Source: Pseudomonas anguilliseptica
Lineage (GTDB): Bacteria > Pseudomonadota > Gammaproteobacteria > Pseudomonadales > Pseudomonadaceae
Assembly: GCF_900105355.1 (NCBI RefSeq)
Contig: NZ_FNSC01000001.1
Coordinates: 496,001 to 560,000 of the forward strand
Length of the DNA: 64,000 bases
Direction of reading: 5' to 3'
The translations under genes were made by a program, and so were the position numbers. A model generated the notes under the pieces. It did not search any database. It was not told the origin of the DNA and saw only the letters and a list, made by a program, of their open reading frames with translations. Below, piece by piece: positions 1 through 9,541 of this stretch. The number at the start of each line of letters is the position of its first letter. Within the stretch, counting starts at the first letter, position 1.

Positions 1-129
1 AAACAGCAGTGGATACAGCAGTAGCCACAGCGCACCCAAGGCATTGCCGCTGGTACGTTTCTTCAAGCCTTGCAACACGGTGGCGTAAAGAATGCGCCGG
101 TGCGTGAGCAAGCTAGTCAGGGCACCCAT
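1..129 (-). CDS. Putative ABC-2 type polysaccharide export permease, N-terminal fragment
   Basis: The window edge cuts this gene; only about 43 N-terminal codons are present, starting at an ATG whose complement is at 127-129. The visible peptide has a basic, hydrophilic start followed by a hydrophobic stretch with GNALGALWLLLYPLLF. This resembles the first membrane segment of Wzm-type permeases, where a G-x-LW-x-x-x-YP pattern is common. Its start lies 3 nt after the stop of the upstream epimerase gene, so it is probably the next gene of the same minus-strand operon. The export role is inferred from this short match and the O-antigen context. Confidence 0.5.
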   Translation of the reverse strand, partial: MGALTSLLTHRRILYATVLQGLKKRTSGNALGALWLLLYPLLF

Positions 130-131
130 GT

Positions 132-1220
132 TCAACCTTCTTTAAGCAGTTCTTCGAGGATGAGTCGGCTGGCGAAACCCGAGCCATAGGGCGCGCTCAG
201 GTCATCGGCACGGCCATCGGTAAGGTTTGTGAACGCGCTAATGATCCTTTCATAAGAAGCGCCCACCAGTTGATTCCAGCCCAGCTCGACGGTCTCTACC
301 CACTCGGTTTCATCGCGCATGGTGATGCATGGCACCCGGTAAAAGAAGGCTTCTTTCTGCACGCCACCGGAGTCGGTGAGAATCACCTTGGCGGCTTGTT
401 CCAGAGCAACCATATCGAGAAACGCCAACGGCTCGACCACGCTCAGAGGCTCGAGCAGGTGTTCCAGTTCAAAGTCACCAATCAGCTTGCGGGTGCGCGG
501 GTGCAGCGGCAGCACCACCGGCAGTTCGCGGGCAATGTTGACCAAGGCGCTAAGAATGCTGGTCAGGCGTTCATGCGAGTCGGTGTTCTCGGCGCGGTGA
601 CAGGTCGCCAGGGCAAAGCCCTTCTCGCTCAGCCCCAGGGTGCTGAGAATTTTGCTATTGCTGCGGGCACGGTCGCGGTAATACAGCGCCACATCGAACA
701 TCACATCGCCGACGTTATGTACGCCCTGAGTTAGGCCTTCACGCGCCAGGTTCTCTACAGCCAGCGTGGTGGGGCAAAGCAGAAGAGTGGAAACCCGGTC
801 GGCCAGAATGCGGTTAATCTCCTCGGGCATGCGCATGTTGAACGAGCGAAGACCGGCTTCGACGTGCGCGACTGGGATATGCAGTTTTGCTGCCGCCAGA
901 GCGCCGGCCAAGGTGGAGTTGGTGTCGCCGTAGATCAGCACCCAGTCAGGCTTCTCGGTCAGAAGAATCTGCTCGATGCCTTCGAGCATGCGCCCGGTCA
1001 TTGCACCGTGGCCGCCACCTGAAATCTCGAGGTTGTATTTGGGTGTGGGAATTTCTAGCTCGTCAAAAAATACCTGAGACATGTTCGGATCGAAGTGCTG
1101 GCCGGTATGAACCATCACCTCTTCCAGCACACCTGGGTGTTTGAGAAATTCCCGGGAGACTGCAGCGGCCTTAATGAACTGCGGTCGCGCCCCGACGATG
1201 GTGACGATTTTTCTGGTCAT
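132..1220 (-). CDS. wbpI: UDP-GlcNAc3NAcA 2-epimerase (WbpI/WecB family)
   Basis: A 362-residue, full-length member of the non-hydrolysing UDP-GlcNAc 2-epimerase family. Visible motifs are the N-terminal VGARPQFIKAA, GDTNSTLAGALAA, HVEAGLRSFN and the late DSGGVQKEAF segment that binds the UDP part. In the WbpA-B-E-D-I pathway known from P. aeruginosa, this enzyme inverts C2 of UDP-GlcNAc3NAcA to give UDP-ManNAc3NAcA, an O-antigen precursor, in the cytoplasm. Its start overlaps the stop of wbpE by 4 nt (ATGA), so the two are probably translationally coupled. The bare sequence would also fit WecB, which makes UDP-ManNAc; the four neighbouring pathway genes favour WbpI. Confidence 0.88.
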   Translation of the reverse strand: MTRKIVTIVGARPQFIKAAAVSREFLKHPGVLEEVMVHTGQHFDPNMSQVFFDELEIPTPKYNLEISGGGHGAMTGRMLEGIEQILLTEKPDWVLIYGDTNSTLAGALAAAKLHIPVAHVEAGLRSFNMRMPEEINRILADRVSTLLLCPTTLAVENLAREGLTQGVHNVGDVMFDVALYYRDRARSNSKILSTLGLSEKGFALATCHRAENTDSHERLTSILSALVNIARELPVVLPLHPRTRKLIGDFELEHLLEPLSVVEPLAFLDMVALEQAAKVILTDSGGVQKEAFFYRVPCITMRDETEWVETVELGWNQLVGASYERIISAFTNLTDGRADDLSAPYGSGFASRLILEELLKEG

Positions 1221-2308
1221 GCGCGCAGACTCTCCTGCAGGGATTGAATGATTGTGCCTTGTGCCGCTTCATCCAGGTAAGGATGCATCGGCAGACTCAT
1301 CACCCGCTGTGCAATCTCATCGCCCACCGGCAGACAGGCAGCCTCATCCTTCACCGCCGGCTGACGGTTGAGCGGGATAGGGTAATGCACGGCGGTAGGA
1401 ACGCCTGCAGTCTTGAGGCGCTCCTGCACTTGATCACGGCCGGATACCTGTACAGTGTACTGGGCCCAGGCGCTGCGATTATGCGCCTCGATGAAGGGCT
1501 CGGTTATGCCTGCCTCGCCGAGGAGTCGGGCATAACCCTGTGCGACCTGCTCGCGCTGTTTCAGTTCGCGCGGGAAGATCTCTAGCTTGGGCAGCAGGAT
1601 GGCGGCCTGCAGGGTATCTAGGCGGCTGTTCACGCCCACGCGGATGTGATGGTAGCGGCGATCCTGGCCATGCCGCGCGATCTGGCGGATAACTGTAGCC
1701 AGCTCTTCATCATTGGTGAAGATGGCCCCGCCGTCGCCATAGCAGCCCAAAGGCTTGCTTGGGAAAAAGCTAGTGCAAGCGATTGTGCTGAGGCTGCAGG
1801 AACTCCTACCTTTGTAGCTGGCGCCAAAACTCTGGGCGGCATCTTCGATAACCGGGATCCCATGCCGAGCGGCTATGCCGTTGATGGCGTCAAAGTCGGC
1901 GCACTGGCCATACAGCGACACAGGGATGATTGCCTTGGTACGCGGCGAGATGGCCGCCTCGAGCAACTGTGGATCAAGATTGTAGGTGCGCGGATCGACA
2001 TCCACGTAAACCGGCTTGGCGCCGAGCAGCGCAACAGTCTCGGCGGTAGCTATATAGGTGAAGCCGGGGGTGATGACTTCGTCGCCTGGCCCAATGCCCA
2101 ATGCCATCTGGGCAATCTGAAGAGCATCGGTGCCATTGGCCACGCTGATGCAGTACTTCGCACCGACAAAGACTGCGAGTTTCTCTTCCAGCTCATTTAC
2201 TTCCGGACCAAGGATGTACTGGCCATGCCCGAGAACTCGCTGGATACCAGCGTCGATCTTCTCTTTAATCAGCGCCTGCTGCGCTTTGAGGTCGATGAAC
2301 TCGATCAT
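1217..2308 (-). CDS. wbpE: UDP-3-keto-GlcNAcA aminotransferase (DegT/DnrJ/EryC1 family)
   Basis: A 363-residue PLP-dependent sugar aminotransferase. The Schiff-base lysine is K185 in [15 protein letters not shown]; other family signatures are SVANGTDAL near residue 55, [10 protein letters not shown] and IEDAAQS. In the WbpABDEI route it transfers an amino group, usually from glutamate, to the 3-keto sugar made by WbpB. Length matches the family. It overlaps wbpD by 4 nt upstream and wbpI by 4 nt downstream, giving a tight operon. Family assignment is secure; the exact substrate is inferred from the neighbouring enzymes. Confidence 0.9.
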   Translation of the reverse strand: MIEFIDLKAQQALIKEKIDAGIQRVLGHGQYILGPEVNELEEKLAVFVGAKYCISVANGTDALQIAQMALGIGPGDEVITPGFTYIATAETVALLGAKPVYVDVDPRTYNLDPQLLEAAISPRTKAIIPVSLYGQCADFDAINGIAARHGIPVIEDAAQSFGASYKGRSSCSLSTIACTSFFPSKPLGCYGDGGAIFTNDEELATVIRQIARHGQDRRYHHIRVGVNSRLDTLQAAILLPKLEIFPRELKQREQVAQGYARLLGEAGITEPFIEAHNRSAWAQYTVQVSGRDQVQERLKTAGVPTAVHYPIPLNRQPAVKDEAACLPVGDEIAQRVMSLPMHPYLDEAAQGTIIQSLQESLRA

Positions 2309-2889
2309 GCTAGGCTCTCCTTGCGCAGTTCGCGGCCATGCAGCACATAGGTTGCGCCGGTATGAATACAGGGCGCACTACCCTCGCCCTCTAGCGGCAG
2401 ATCCAACTGATCACCAAACTCGCTCATCCAGCCAATCTGGCGGGCAGGAACACCCACCATCAGGGCGTATGGCGGGACATTCTTGTTAACTACAGCGCCC
2501 GCGCCAACGAACGCAAACTCGCCGATGGTAACGCCGCAGACGATGGTGCAGTTGGCGCCCAGAGTGGCACCTTTCTTGACGAGCGTATCGAGGTATTCGC
2601 TTTTCCGCTCAATCAGGGAGCGAGGGTTGTAGACGTTGGTAAAAACCATACTCGGGCCACAAAAAACGCCCTCTTCCAGGGTCACATTGTCGTACACCGA
2701 GACATTATTTTGGATCTTGCAGTTGTCTCCAATGACCACCTTATTGCCGACAAACACATTCTGGCCCAGAGACACACGTTGACCAATACGCGCGCCGCCA
2801 CATACGTGAACGAAGTGCCAGATGCGCGAGTCTACGCCGATCTGCGCGCCCTCGTCGACGATGGCACTGGAGTGCTGGTAGTGGCTCAT
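2305..2889 (-). CDS. wbpD: UDP-3-amino sugar N-acetyltransferase, left-handed beta-helix
   Basis: A 194-residue acyltransferase made largely of hexapeptide repeats (I-G-x-x-x-x type turns such as [35 protein letters not shown]), which fold as a left-handed parallel beta-helix and work as trimers. WbpD uses acetyl-CoA to N-acetylate the 3-amino group installed by WbpE. The segment [14 protein letters not shown] is typical of WlbB/WbpD proteins. The gene starts 3 nt after wbpB stops and overlaps wbpE by 4 nt. Position in a full WbpABDEI set makes this function likely. Confidence 0.9.
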   Translation of the reverse strand: MSHYQHSSAIVDEGAQIGVDSRIWHFVHVCGGARIGQRVSLGQNVFVGNKVVIGDNCKIQNNVSVYDNVTLEEGVFCGPSMVFTNVYNPRSLIERKSEYLDTLVKKGATLGANCTIVCGVTIGEFAFVGAGAVVNKNVPPYALMVGVPARQIGWMSEFGDQLDLPLEGEGSAPCIHTGATYVLHGRELRKESLA

Positions 2890-2892
2890 GGC

Positions 2893-3843
<951 letters not shown>

Positions 3844-3896
3844 TTAGGTATTCTTTCGATTGTCGGGACAGAAGGCCGCAGAACGACCCAATTGAA

Positions 3897-5207
3897 TCAG
3901 GCTTTGATGACGTGGGCGGCCGGAGTCCGGTACTTGCCACGACTGTCCACGATCAGCGGAGCAGCGCGCAGGATCAGGTCGTAGTCGAAACGCTCGTGGT
4001 CGGTAGCCAGTACTACGGCATCAAAGGAGGCCAGATTCTCCGCAGTAAGCGACTCACTGGTCAGCTCGAAGTGATGCTCGCGCATCTTCGGGAACACTGG
4101 CACGTGCGGGTCGCTATAAGCGACTATACCGCCCTTGGCCTCAATCAACTCCATGATTTCCACGGATGGTGATTCACGCATGTCGTCGACGTTCTTCTTG
4201 TAGGCGATGCCCAGCACAAGTACCCGACTGGCCTTGAGCGCACGACCGCGGTCGTTGAGCCCGCCCATCAGCTTGCCCACCACGTATTCAGGCATGGCCT
4301 TGTTGACCTCGCCGGACAACTCGATGAAACGGGTGTGCAAGCCGTACTCGCGAGCTTTCCAAGTCAGGTAGAACGGGTCGATCGGGATGCAATGCCCACC
4401 AAGGCCAGGGCCAGGGTAGTAGGGGGTAAAGCCGAAAGGTTTGGTAGCTGCAGCATCAACCACCTCGAAGATGTCGATACCCATACGGTCGGCGACCACC
4501 TTCATCTCGTTAACCAAACCGATGTTCACAGCGCGGTGGATATTCTCCAGCAGCTTGGTCAGCTCAGCAGCCTTGGTCGAGCTGACAGAAACCAACCGAT
4601 CGATAGCCTGCTCATAGAGCGCGATACCGACCTGCAGACACTTAGATGTATGCCCACCGATAACCTTTGGAATGGTTCGCGTTTCAAAATTTGGATTACC
4701 TGGGTCTTCACGCTCAGGCGAGTAAACCAAGAAGATATTCTCGCCCACAGTAAGACCGCCTTCCTGAACGCGCGGCAGCAACTCTTCCTCAGTTGTACCC
4801 GGGTAGGTAGTACTTTCCAGTGAAAGCACCTGTCCCGCACGCAGATAAGGCTTGATGGCATTGGTGGTGTCGATCACGAAGCTCATATCCGGCTCGCGAT
4901 ACTTGTTCAACGGAGTCGGTACGCAGAGAATCAGCGCATCGCACTGACTGGCCCGACGGAAGTCAGTGGTCGCCTCGAAGCCGGATGCACGAGCTTTGCT
5001 GATGCGCTCACAGGCAATGTGCTCAATGTAACTCTGACCAGCATTGAGCTTGGCGACTTTGTCGGCATCAATGTCTATGCCGAGCACACGGTACCCAATA
5101 GCGTTGTAGCGAAGCATCAGGGGCAGACCAACATATCCGAGCCCTACAATGCCAACAACCGCTTCCTTACTTTTAAATTTAGCAATACTTACTTCGCCAA
5201 CATCCAT
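3897..5207 (-). CDS. wbpA: UDP-GlcNAc 6-dehydrogenase (UDP-glucose/GDP-mannose dehydrogenase family)
   Basis: A 436-residue dehydrogenase, normal length for WbpA/WecC. It has the NAD-binding [13 protein letters not shown] near residues 18-30, the catalytic cysteine C273 in [12 protein letters not shown], and the C-terminal UDP-binding domain ([18 protein letters not shown]). It oxidises C6 of UDP-GlcNAc to the acid and begins the UDP-ManNAc3NAcA pathway. It is the first gene of the minus-strand cluster, so the operon promoter should lie in the AT-rich DNA just above 5207. No clear Shine-Dalgarno is seen; a second in-frame ATG is not needed because the GLGYVG motif sits at the usual distance. 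Confidence 0.92.
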   Translation of the reverse strand: MDVGEVSIAKFKSKEAVVGIVGLGYVGLPLMLRYNAIGYRVLGIDIDADKVAKLNAGQSYIEHIACERISKARASGFEATTDFRRASQCDALILCVPTPLNKYREPDMSFVIDTTNAIKPYLRAGQVLSLESTTYPGTTEEELLPRVQEGGLTVGENIFLVYSPEREDPGNPNFETRTIPKVIGGHTSKCLQVGIALYEQAIDRLVSVSSTKAAELTKLLENIHRAVNIGLVNEMKVVADRMGIDIFEVVDAAATKPFGFTPYYPGPGLGGHCIPIDPFYLTWKAREYGLHTRFIELSGEVNKAMPEYVVGKLMGGLNDRGRALKASRVLVLGIAYKKNVDDMRESPSVEIMELIEAKGGIVAYSDPHVPVFPKMREHHFELTSESLTAENLASFDAVVLATDHERFDYDLILRAAPLIVDSRGKYRTPAAHVIKA

Positions 5208-5851
5208 TGATCAAATCGCTCCGCAAATTCAAAGAAAATATAATTTTTTGAGGGTTGACGCCTTTCAATAATCTAATCTATTGATTCGATTTTATTTAAC
5301 CTTGGGCGGCATATTTTACGCGTCTACTGCACTAAAGCCGTCCGCGACTGGACAGACGCCTGGCTGTCGGCTGCCGAGACTGGCATCCAAGCGCAAATTG
5401 GAAACTGTCACGACAACACCCTATAAATGAACGGAAACACACCTAGAAAAACCAACAATCCTACCGTTAAGTGGTTGGTCCACCCGCATTGACCTGAAGC
5501 TGGCGAGCATGTGTGAATTGACCGAGAACCCAGACCTGCACTGCAACGCAGCGACTCATCCAAAGCAACCTGCCAATCCAAGCCCGAATCAGCAAAAAAG
5601 ATCAGTAACCAATACTGAGATGTGCATGCATGGGGGGGATGATACACGACAGGCGCACGGTTACGAAGTACAAACCGACCAATAGCTGGCAGTTTACTAT
5701 CATTACAGAAGCGCTTAAGTGGCCTGGAATGGGCCGCCCAGAGGCAATCAGCAAGCCCCACCCGACGCATCTGATTCAGAGCAGTGTATTGGCAAATTGG
5801 ACTTTCCGTGTTGATGGATCGAAGCAGGTTTGGGTCGGTGGACTGCCCCGG
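5208..5851. other. Intergenic stretch, no supported gene
   Basis: About 640 bases separate wbpA from a small membrane protein gene. Bases 5220-5320 are markedly AT-rich compared with the surroundings and are the likely promoter region of the wbp operon. The rest has only short reading frames without recognisable motifs or ribosome-binding sites. It may be residual DNA at the junction between the O-antigen locus and the mobile block to the right. Confidence 0.5.
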
Positions 5852-6028
5852 TTACCTGTGCGACGCCATCTTCCTCATCACGCAGACGAACATCCCGCAT
5901 GCCAGTAGTACGGCAATCAGCATCAGCGGAAAGCGCAACAAGATGATTATGGTCAGCACGAATGCGCCGGCCGAGGCCAATAAACCAATGAAGGTGAATG
6001 AGTACAGGATAAAACGCAGAAATGTCAT
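5852..6028 (-). CDS. Small two-segment membrane protein, unknown function
   Basis: A predicted 58-residue protein beginning MTFLRFILYSFTFIGLL. It has two hydrophobic segments, roughly residues 4-30 and 33-50, and a basic C-terminus (VMRKMASHR). I do not recognise a family. It follows the Gp3/RDF-like gene on the same strand by about 80 bases and is probably part of the same mobile-element module. An upstream in-frame ATG at 6073 would add 15 residues; the ATG at 6028 leads directly into the first membrane segment and is preferred. Confidence 0.5.
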   Translation of the reverse strand: MTFLRFILYSFTFIGLLASAGAFVLTIIILLRFPLMLIAVLLACGMFVCVMRKMASHR

Positions 6029-6107
6029 GATCAGACTCTCGAAATTGATCAACCATGGTGTCCCGCAGGACACTCATCGCCGGGTGTGTGATGAGGCAAC
6101 AGACCGG

Positions 6108-6992
6108 CTACTCGGTAGCCAGCAGCTCCAGTTTGTCCGCCAATGTTTCTTGGCCTGTTGCGCGGATGTCAGGTAGTGGTAGATTGATTTCAGCAGCGGG
6201 GAAGAACTCTTCAACAATGGCACTGCTGTCCTCTTCACTATCCTCAAATGCGCCATTGCTGAGACCTTGCCGTGCGGCGAGATCCAGTGCTGCCTGGTCG
6301 AATCCAGCGGACTGCCGGATGTCGTGCAATTGCTTGGCGGCCATTAGCGCCTCTTCCATCGTGATGCCGCTGCGCACGATGATGTCTGCATAGAAGATTG
6401 GTGCGCCGTGGCTCTGGCGGGTGGACTTGCCCCGCAGACGCAGCTCCAGTGGTAAACAAGCCAGCCGATTCCCTGAGATAGCCTGGAAATACTGCAGTCT
6501 AGCCGCCAGGGTGCGGATGCTGTTGAAGCCGGTGGTGCGGAACACAAAGCTGCCCAGCAGATCCTCATCACCTATGACTACGTTTAGTCGACCATAGGGC
6601 TTACAGGCACCTCCTTTCGCGAGTGCACAGGCATCAGGTGAAGGACAGGGTAAGGACTGCATACCTTCCTGAGTGACACGCTTGCAAGTTTCACCGTTGC
6701 CCACACAAATCGGACGTCCAGACTGGCGGTCAAACAAGGTGTAGTCAGCCCGAAAGTTCAACTCAGGCTCGTTGAATAGCAGCCTTACCGGAATGCTACG
6801 CAGCTTGTCATCTTGGCTCTTGCGCAGCTCATCATTGAGCGGGTGCAGTAACCAGCCATCCCGGCCTTGTACTTGTGAGGTGATAGTGAATTGATCGTCT
6901 TTCTCCGGTAGGCGTTTGCCGTTTTTCTCGATGACCTTGCCGATGGATATACGTCCGAGTACTGGCGGGGTAATTGCTAGACCTTTAAGCAT
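6108..6992 (-). CDS. Gp3-like / recombination directionality factor-like protein
   Basis: A 294-residue soluble protein usually annotated as 'hydrolase or metal-binding protein' in Pseudomonas islands. It resembles the Gp3-like recombination directionality factor family: N-terminal ITPPVLGRISIGKVIEKNGKRLPEKDDQF, a cysteine-rich middle (GETCKRV, CPSPDACALAKGGACKPYGRLNV) that could bind a metal, and a C-terminal acidic tail. The start at 6992 is chosen because GAAGGAG lies 6 nt upstream and the family begins with the conserved LKGLAITPPV segment. It follows the YqaJ gene behind a terminator-like hairpin. A role in excision or recombination of a mobile element is known for part of the family and only inferred here. 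Confidence 0.7.
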   Translation of the reverse strand: MLKGLAITPPVLGRISIGKVIEKNGKRLPEKDDQFTITSQVQGRDGWLLHPLNDELRKSQDDKLRSIPVRLLFNEPELNFRADYTLFDRQSGRPICVGNGETCKRVTQEGMQSLPCPSPDACALAKGGACKPYGRLNVVIGDEDLLGSFVFRTTGFNSIRTLAARLQYFQAISGNRLACLPLELRLRGKSTRQSHGAPIFYADIIVRSGITMEEALMAAKQLHDIRQSAGFDQAALDLAARQGLSNGAFEDSEEDSSAIVEEFFPAAEINLPLPDIRATGQETLADKLELLATE

Positions 6993-7008
6993 GGTTTTCT
7001 CCTTCAAA

Positions 7009-7050
7009 CAAAAAATAAAGCCACCCATCAGTACGAACTGATTGGGTGGC
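7009..7050 (-). terminator. Terminator-like hairpin between yqaJ-type gene and Gp3-like gene
   Basis: On the minus strand a 13-bp stem with one bulged base (arms 7037-7050 and 7020-7032, tetraloop 7033-7036) is followed by a T-rich run (complement of 7009-7019). It lies after the YqaJ stop and ends 17 nt before the next gene's start, just upstream of its ribosome-binding site. It could end the upstream transcript or act as an attenuator. Confidence 0.75.
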
Positions 7051-7071
7051 TAAGTGGTGGTGATTGATGAA

Positions 7072-8076
7072 TCAGGCGACCAGGAAACGGCGACTGCCTT
7101 CCTTGACCTTGGCGTAGCGAACTTGCAGGTGAGGTCTTTCTTTGATGAGGGTTTCAACGTCCAACACAGTGCTGTCTTTTGATTTCTTCCAGCTGACATA
7201 GCCACTGGAAAACTCTGCGCGGGTGGCATCGCCCATGGCTTGTTGCAAGGTCTGCTTGAGCTGCGCTTCATGAGATTGCTGCTGGGCAATCCGCTGACGC
7301 ACAGATTTCAGTTCCACGTAGGCCACTGACAAGGCTGGATCTGCAGAGAAGTCCACGGTTTGGCCGTTGTCTTCGGGGTAGAGGCAACGCAGTGCCAGAT
7401 CAGCTGAATCCGAACCGTCAGCAGGGGGAGGGGTATCGGTGATGACGTACTCCCAGAACTTTCGTTCCAGTTGGATGAGCCGGGCAATCATTTGCTCATT
7501 ACGCTCGATACGGTGGATTTCCAAGTGCTGACCACCCAACAAAACCGCCACATCAGCTGCTTGCTTGCCGGTGACGGCGAGCTGGTGCATCACCTGCAGC
7601 TGCACATACTCAGGCACGCCTTCCTTCCAGAGTCGTGCACCGTTAATGCCGGCGGTTTTACACTCCAGAATCTGAACATCAGTTGCACTGACTATTTCCC
7701 TGCCTATGTTCGCCAACATCCAGCTCAGGTCGGTATCTGGGTGTTGCAGTACGGCGTTGATGCGACGCACGCGATTGCCACTGCGCTTGGTGTAATGGGC
7801 AGCAACAATGGGTTCAAGAATGTTGCCCCAGTACGCGGGGCTTTCTTCATCCTGGGGATCGATCTTGGGTAAAGCGGCGTCTCTGCCAGTTTTCTCCATC
7901 CATAACTCCAGCTGGGATTTGTATGGATTAAGTCCAACAGCCGCAGCGGCATCTGAACTGCCAATGCCGCGCTTACGTATCTCCAGCCAGTCTTCACGCG
8001 GCAGCGCTTTGGTGGTTACCAGGCGGAGTGCGGGGCGAGATTTTGACACGGGGCTTTGCTTGGTTTGAGTTTTCAT
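7072..8076 (-). CDS. YqaJ-type phage exonuclease/recombinase
   Basis: A 334-residue member of the YqaJ family, related to lambda exonuclease, which resects dsDNA ends for single-strand annealing. Visible motifs: IGSSDAAAAVGLNPYKSQLELWMEKTG at the N-terminus of the domain, ILEPIVAAHY, and the metal-binding D-(x)n-ExK type segment ending in VQILECKTAG. The start at 8076 follows a good AAGGAG 8 nt upstream; longer upstream extension has no family similarity. The C-terminal third (AYVELKSVRQRIAQQQSHEAQLKQ) looks coiled-coil. The gene sits between DUF932 and Gp3-like genes, a grouping common in integrative elements. Confidence 0.85.
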   Translation of the reverse strand: MKTQTKQSPVSKSRPALRLVTTKALPREDWLEIRKRGIGSSDAAAAVGLNPYKSQLELWMEKTGRDAALPKIDPQDEESPAYWGNILEPIVAAHYTKRSGNRVRRINAVLQHPDTDLSWMLANIGREIVSATDVQILECKTAGINGARLWKEGVPEYVQLQVMHQLAVTGKQAADVAVLLGGQHLEIHRIERNEQMIARLIQLERKFWEYVITDTPPPADGSDSADLALRCLYPEDNGQTVDFSADPALSVAYVELKSVRQRIAQQQSHEAQLKQTLQQAMGDATRAEFSSGYVSWKKSKDSTVLDVETLIKERPHLQVRYAKVKEGSRRFLVA

Positions 8077-8094
8077 AGTTGGTCTCCTTGAAGA

Positions 8095-8128
8095 CAAAAA
8101 AGCCCGACCAGCAGAAGCTGATCGGGCT
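8095..8128 (-). terminator. Terminator-like hairpin between DUF932 gene and yqaJ-type gene
   Basis: On the minus strand a 12-bp stem with one mismatch (arms 8117-8128 and 8101-8112, loop 8113-8116) is followed by a run of T. It lies 29 nt after the DUF932 stop and ends about 20 nt upstream of the YqaJ start, the same layout as the hairpin in front of the Gp3-like gene. Confidence 0.75.
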
Positions 8129-8156
8129 GATTGGTTTGTGGGTTTAAGGGAATGGA

Positions 8157-9130
8157 TTAAGCAGCGAGTCGCAGCGCCGCATCTAATGCACGTTGCTTGA
8201 TCTGAGCACCTTGTCCGAACCAAGCCGAATCCATGCGGAATTCGTTGCTGCGGGCTCGGCGCTCGTGATCGACATACTCGGTAACGGCATTGAGCAGTCC
8301 CCAAGCCGTTCCTTTAGATGATTCCAGCGTTGCTCCACGACCTTTGCCTTCATAGAGGCTCTGTACCTTGCGCAGCGCCCGTTCATTCGGTAGGACCTCA
8401 GGAAGCGGGCTGTTCGGACTGGTTTCACACAGCACGTTCATGAAGTAACCCATGGCTTCATGCCATTGAACCTTACGCTCAGCCAAAGAGCGCATGCGGT
8501 ACATGAAATCGTCCCATTGCGAGACTGCGATACCCAGCTGCTTCTTCACAGCCCTTGGATCGAATCGGGTGCTGTGAGGCACCTTGATCGAACGACAGGC
8601 ACCATCCAAGGCAATGGTCAGGGTGTTATTGCAGACGACACGCACGGTGGTGGGTGTAGCAGTCGTGGCAAGTGTTCCGTCGCATGATGTTGCCAGCAGC
8701 AAGTAGCCGTTTACCTGATCATTACCCTTCAATGCGGTTGTTTGTCCCGTGCGTGCCAGCGCCCAGAACTTACGGCCACCTTTCAACACGCCTGCCGTTT
8801 CCAGCTCATATCCAGATACTTCGGTCAGATCCCGGTAGAACTCCAGCACTTCACGAGGCTGCACTATCTGGTAGCGATTGGACACTACGGACAGGGGTGC
8901 CTTGTTGTCTGATCGATACAGCACCTTCTGCTCTGGGAATGAGTGAATAGTGCCGAGGTGAGCCACGGCATCAGCCTTGAAGTGCACAGGGCTTTCTTCG
9001 ATCTGCCAGTTCATTCCGGCTTCACGTTGCCAGACTTCCAGCGGTTGTTTTTGGGTAAGACGATTGCCCAGGCCATGCCATGCCATGGGGTGTTGCCGAC
9101 ATAAGCCATTTGTTCGAGTTGATGAGCCAT
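8157..9130 (-). pseudogene. DUF932 phage/plasmid-related protein, frameshifted near its start
   Basis: The protein matches DUF932/phage-plasmid-like proteins (about 320 residues) of Pseudomonas islands over nearly its whole length, from GNRLTQKQPLEVWQREAGMNW to the C-terminus. The expected start is the ATG at 9130, behind AAGGA, encoding MAHQLEQMAYVGNTPWHG. After codon 18 the frame is lost: a 5-nt unit (CATGG) is repeated once too often around 9072-9088. Removing 5 nt gives a 322-residue open frame (974-5=969 nt). The downstream frame could still be read from ATG 9086 or from an out-of-frame upstream ATG at 9161, neither with a good ribosome-binding site. Function is unknown; family members accompany YqaJ-type recombinases. 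Confidence 0.8.
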
Positions 9131-9218
9131 AAGGAGGATTCCTTTTTGTAAGGGCAGGCATAAGCGCTGCGCAAAGCGCAGCACTGATCTGATTGGTTGT
9201 TGGGGGTGGGGTTAGTGG

Positions 9219-9495
9219 TTAAGCAGAAGCGATGTTCTGGTTAAAGCGATATCCGCAGTCCAGACAGAGGTTGTTGGCAAGGAAGCGACGATCGAGCTGA
9301 TTGCCCAGCTGGGCACCAATAGCGCAGCCGCTAGCTCCTCCTGCTAGACCGCCAAGGATGGCTCCCGAGAGTGCTCCGAGAGTAATACCAGCAGGTCCAG
9401 CTATGACGCCGACGGCGGCACCGATTTCACCGCCTGCCAAGGCGCCACTAACCCCTTTAGCGGCACCGCCAACGGTACCGACTGCGGCTCCGACC
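9219..9495 (-). pseudogene. Glycine-rich membrane-like protein, 5' end removed by IS66-type insertion
   Basis: About 92 codons of a gene remain, rich in Gly/Ala with GAAVGTVGGAAKGV and GAILGGLAGGASG repeats like a glycine-zipper membrane segment, ending in a Cys pair (CLDCGYRF). The inverted repeat of the IS66-type element begins at 9496 and replaces the 5' part. The reading frame continues by chance into the IS but without an ATG. No matching 5' part is present beyond the other IS end, so flanking DNA has been lost. It was probably the first gene of the YqaJ/DUF932 module. Function unknown. Confidence 0.6.
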
Positions 9496-9541
9496 GTAAG
9501 CGCTCCATAGACCCCACCTCCCTCTGGAGAGGTTTTGCGTT

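Noticed and set aside
5408..5770. A 120-codon minus-strand frame in the wbp/island gap
   Set aside because: No ribosome-binding site, no family resemblance, uneven composition; not enough to call a gene.
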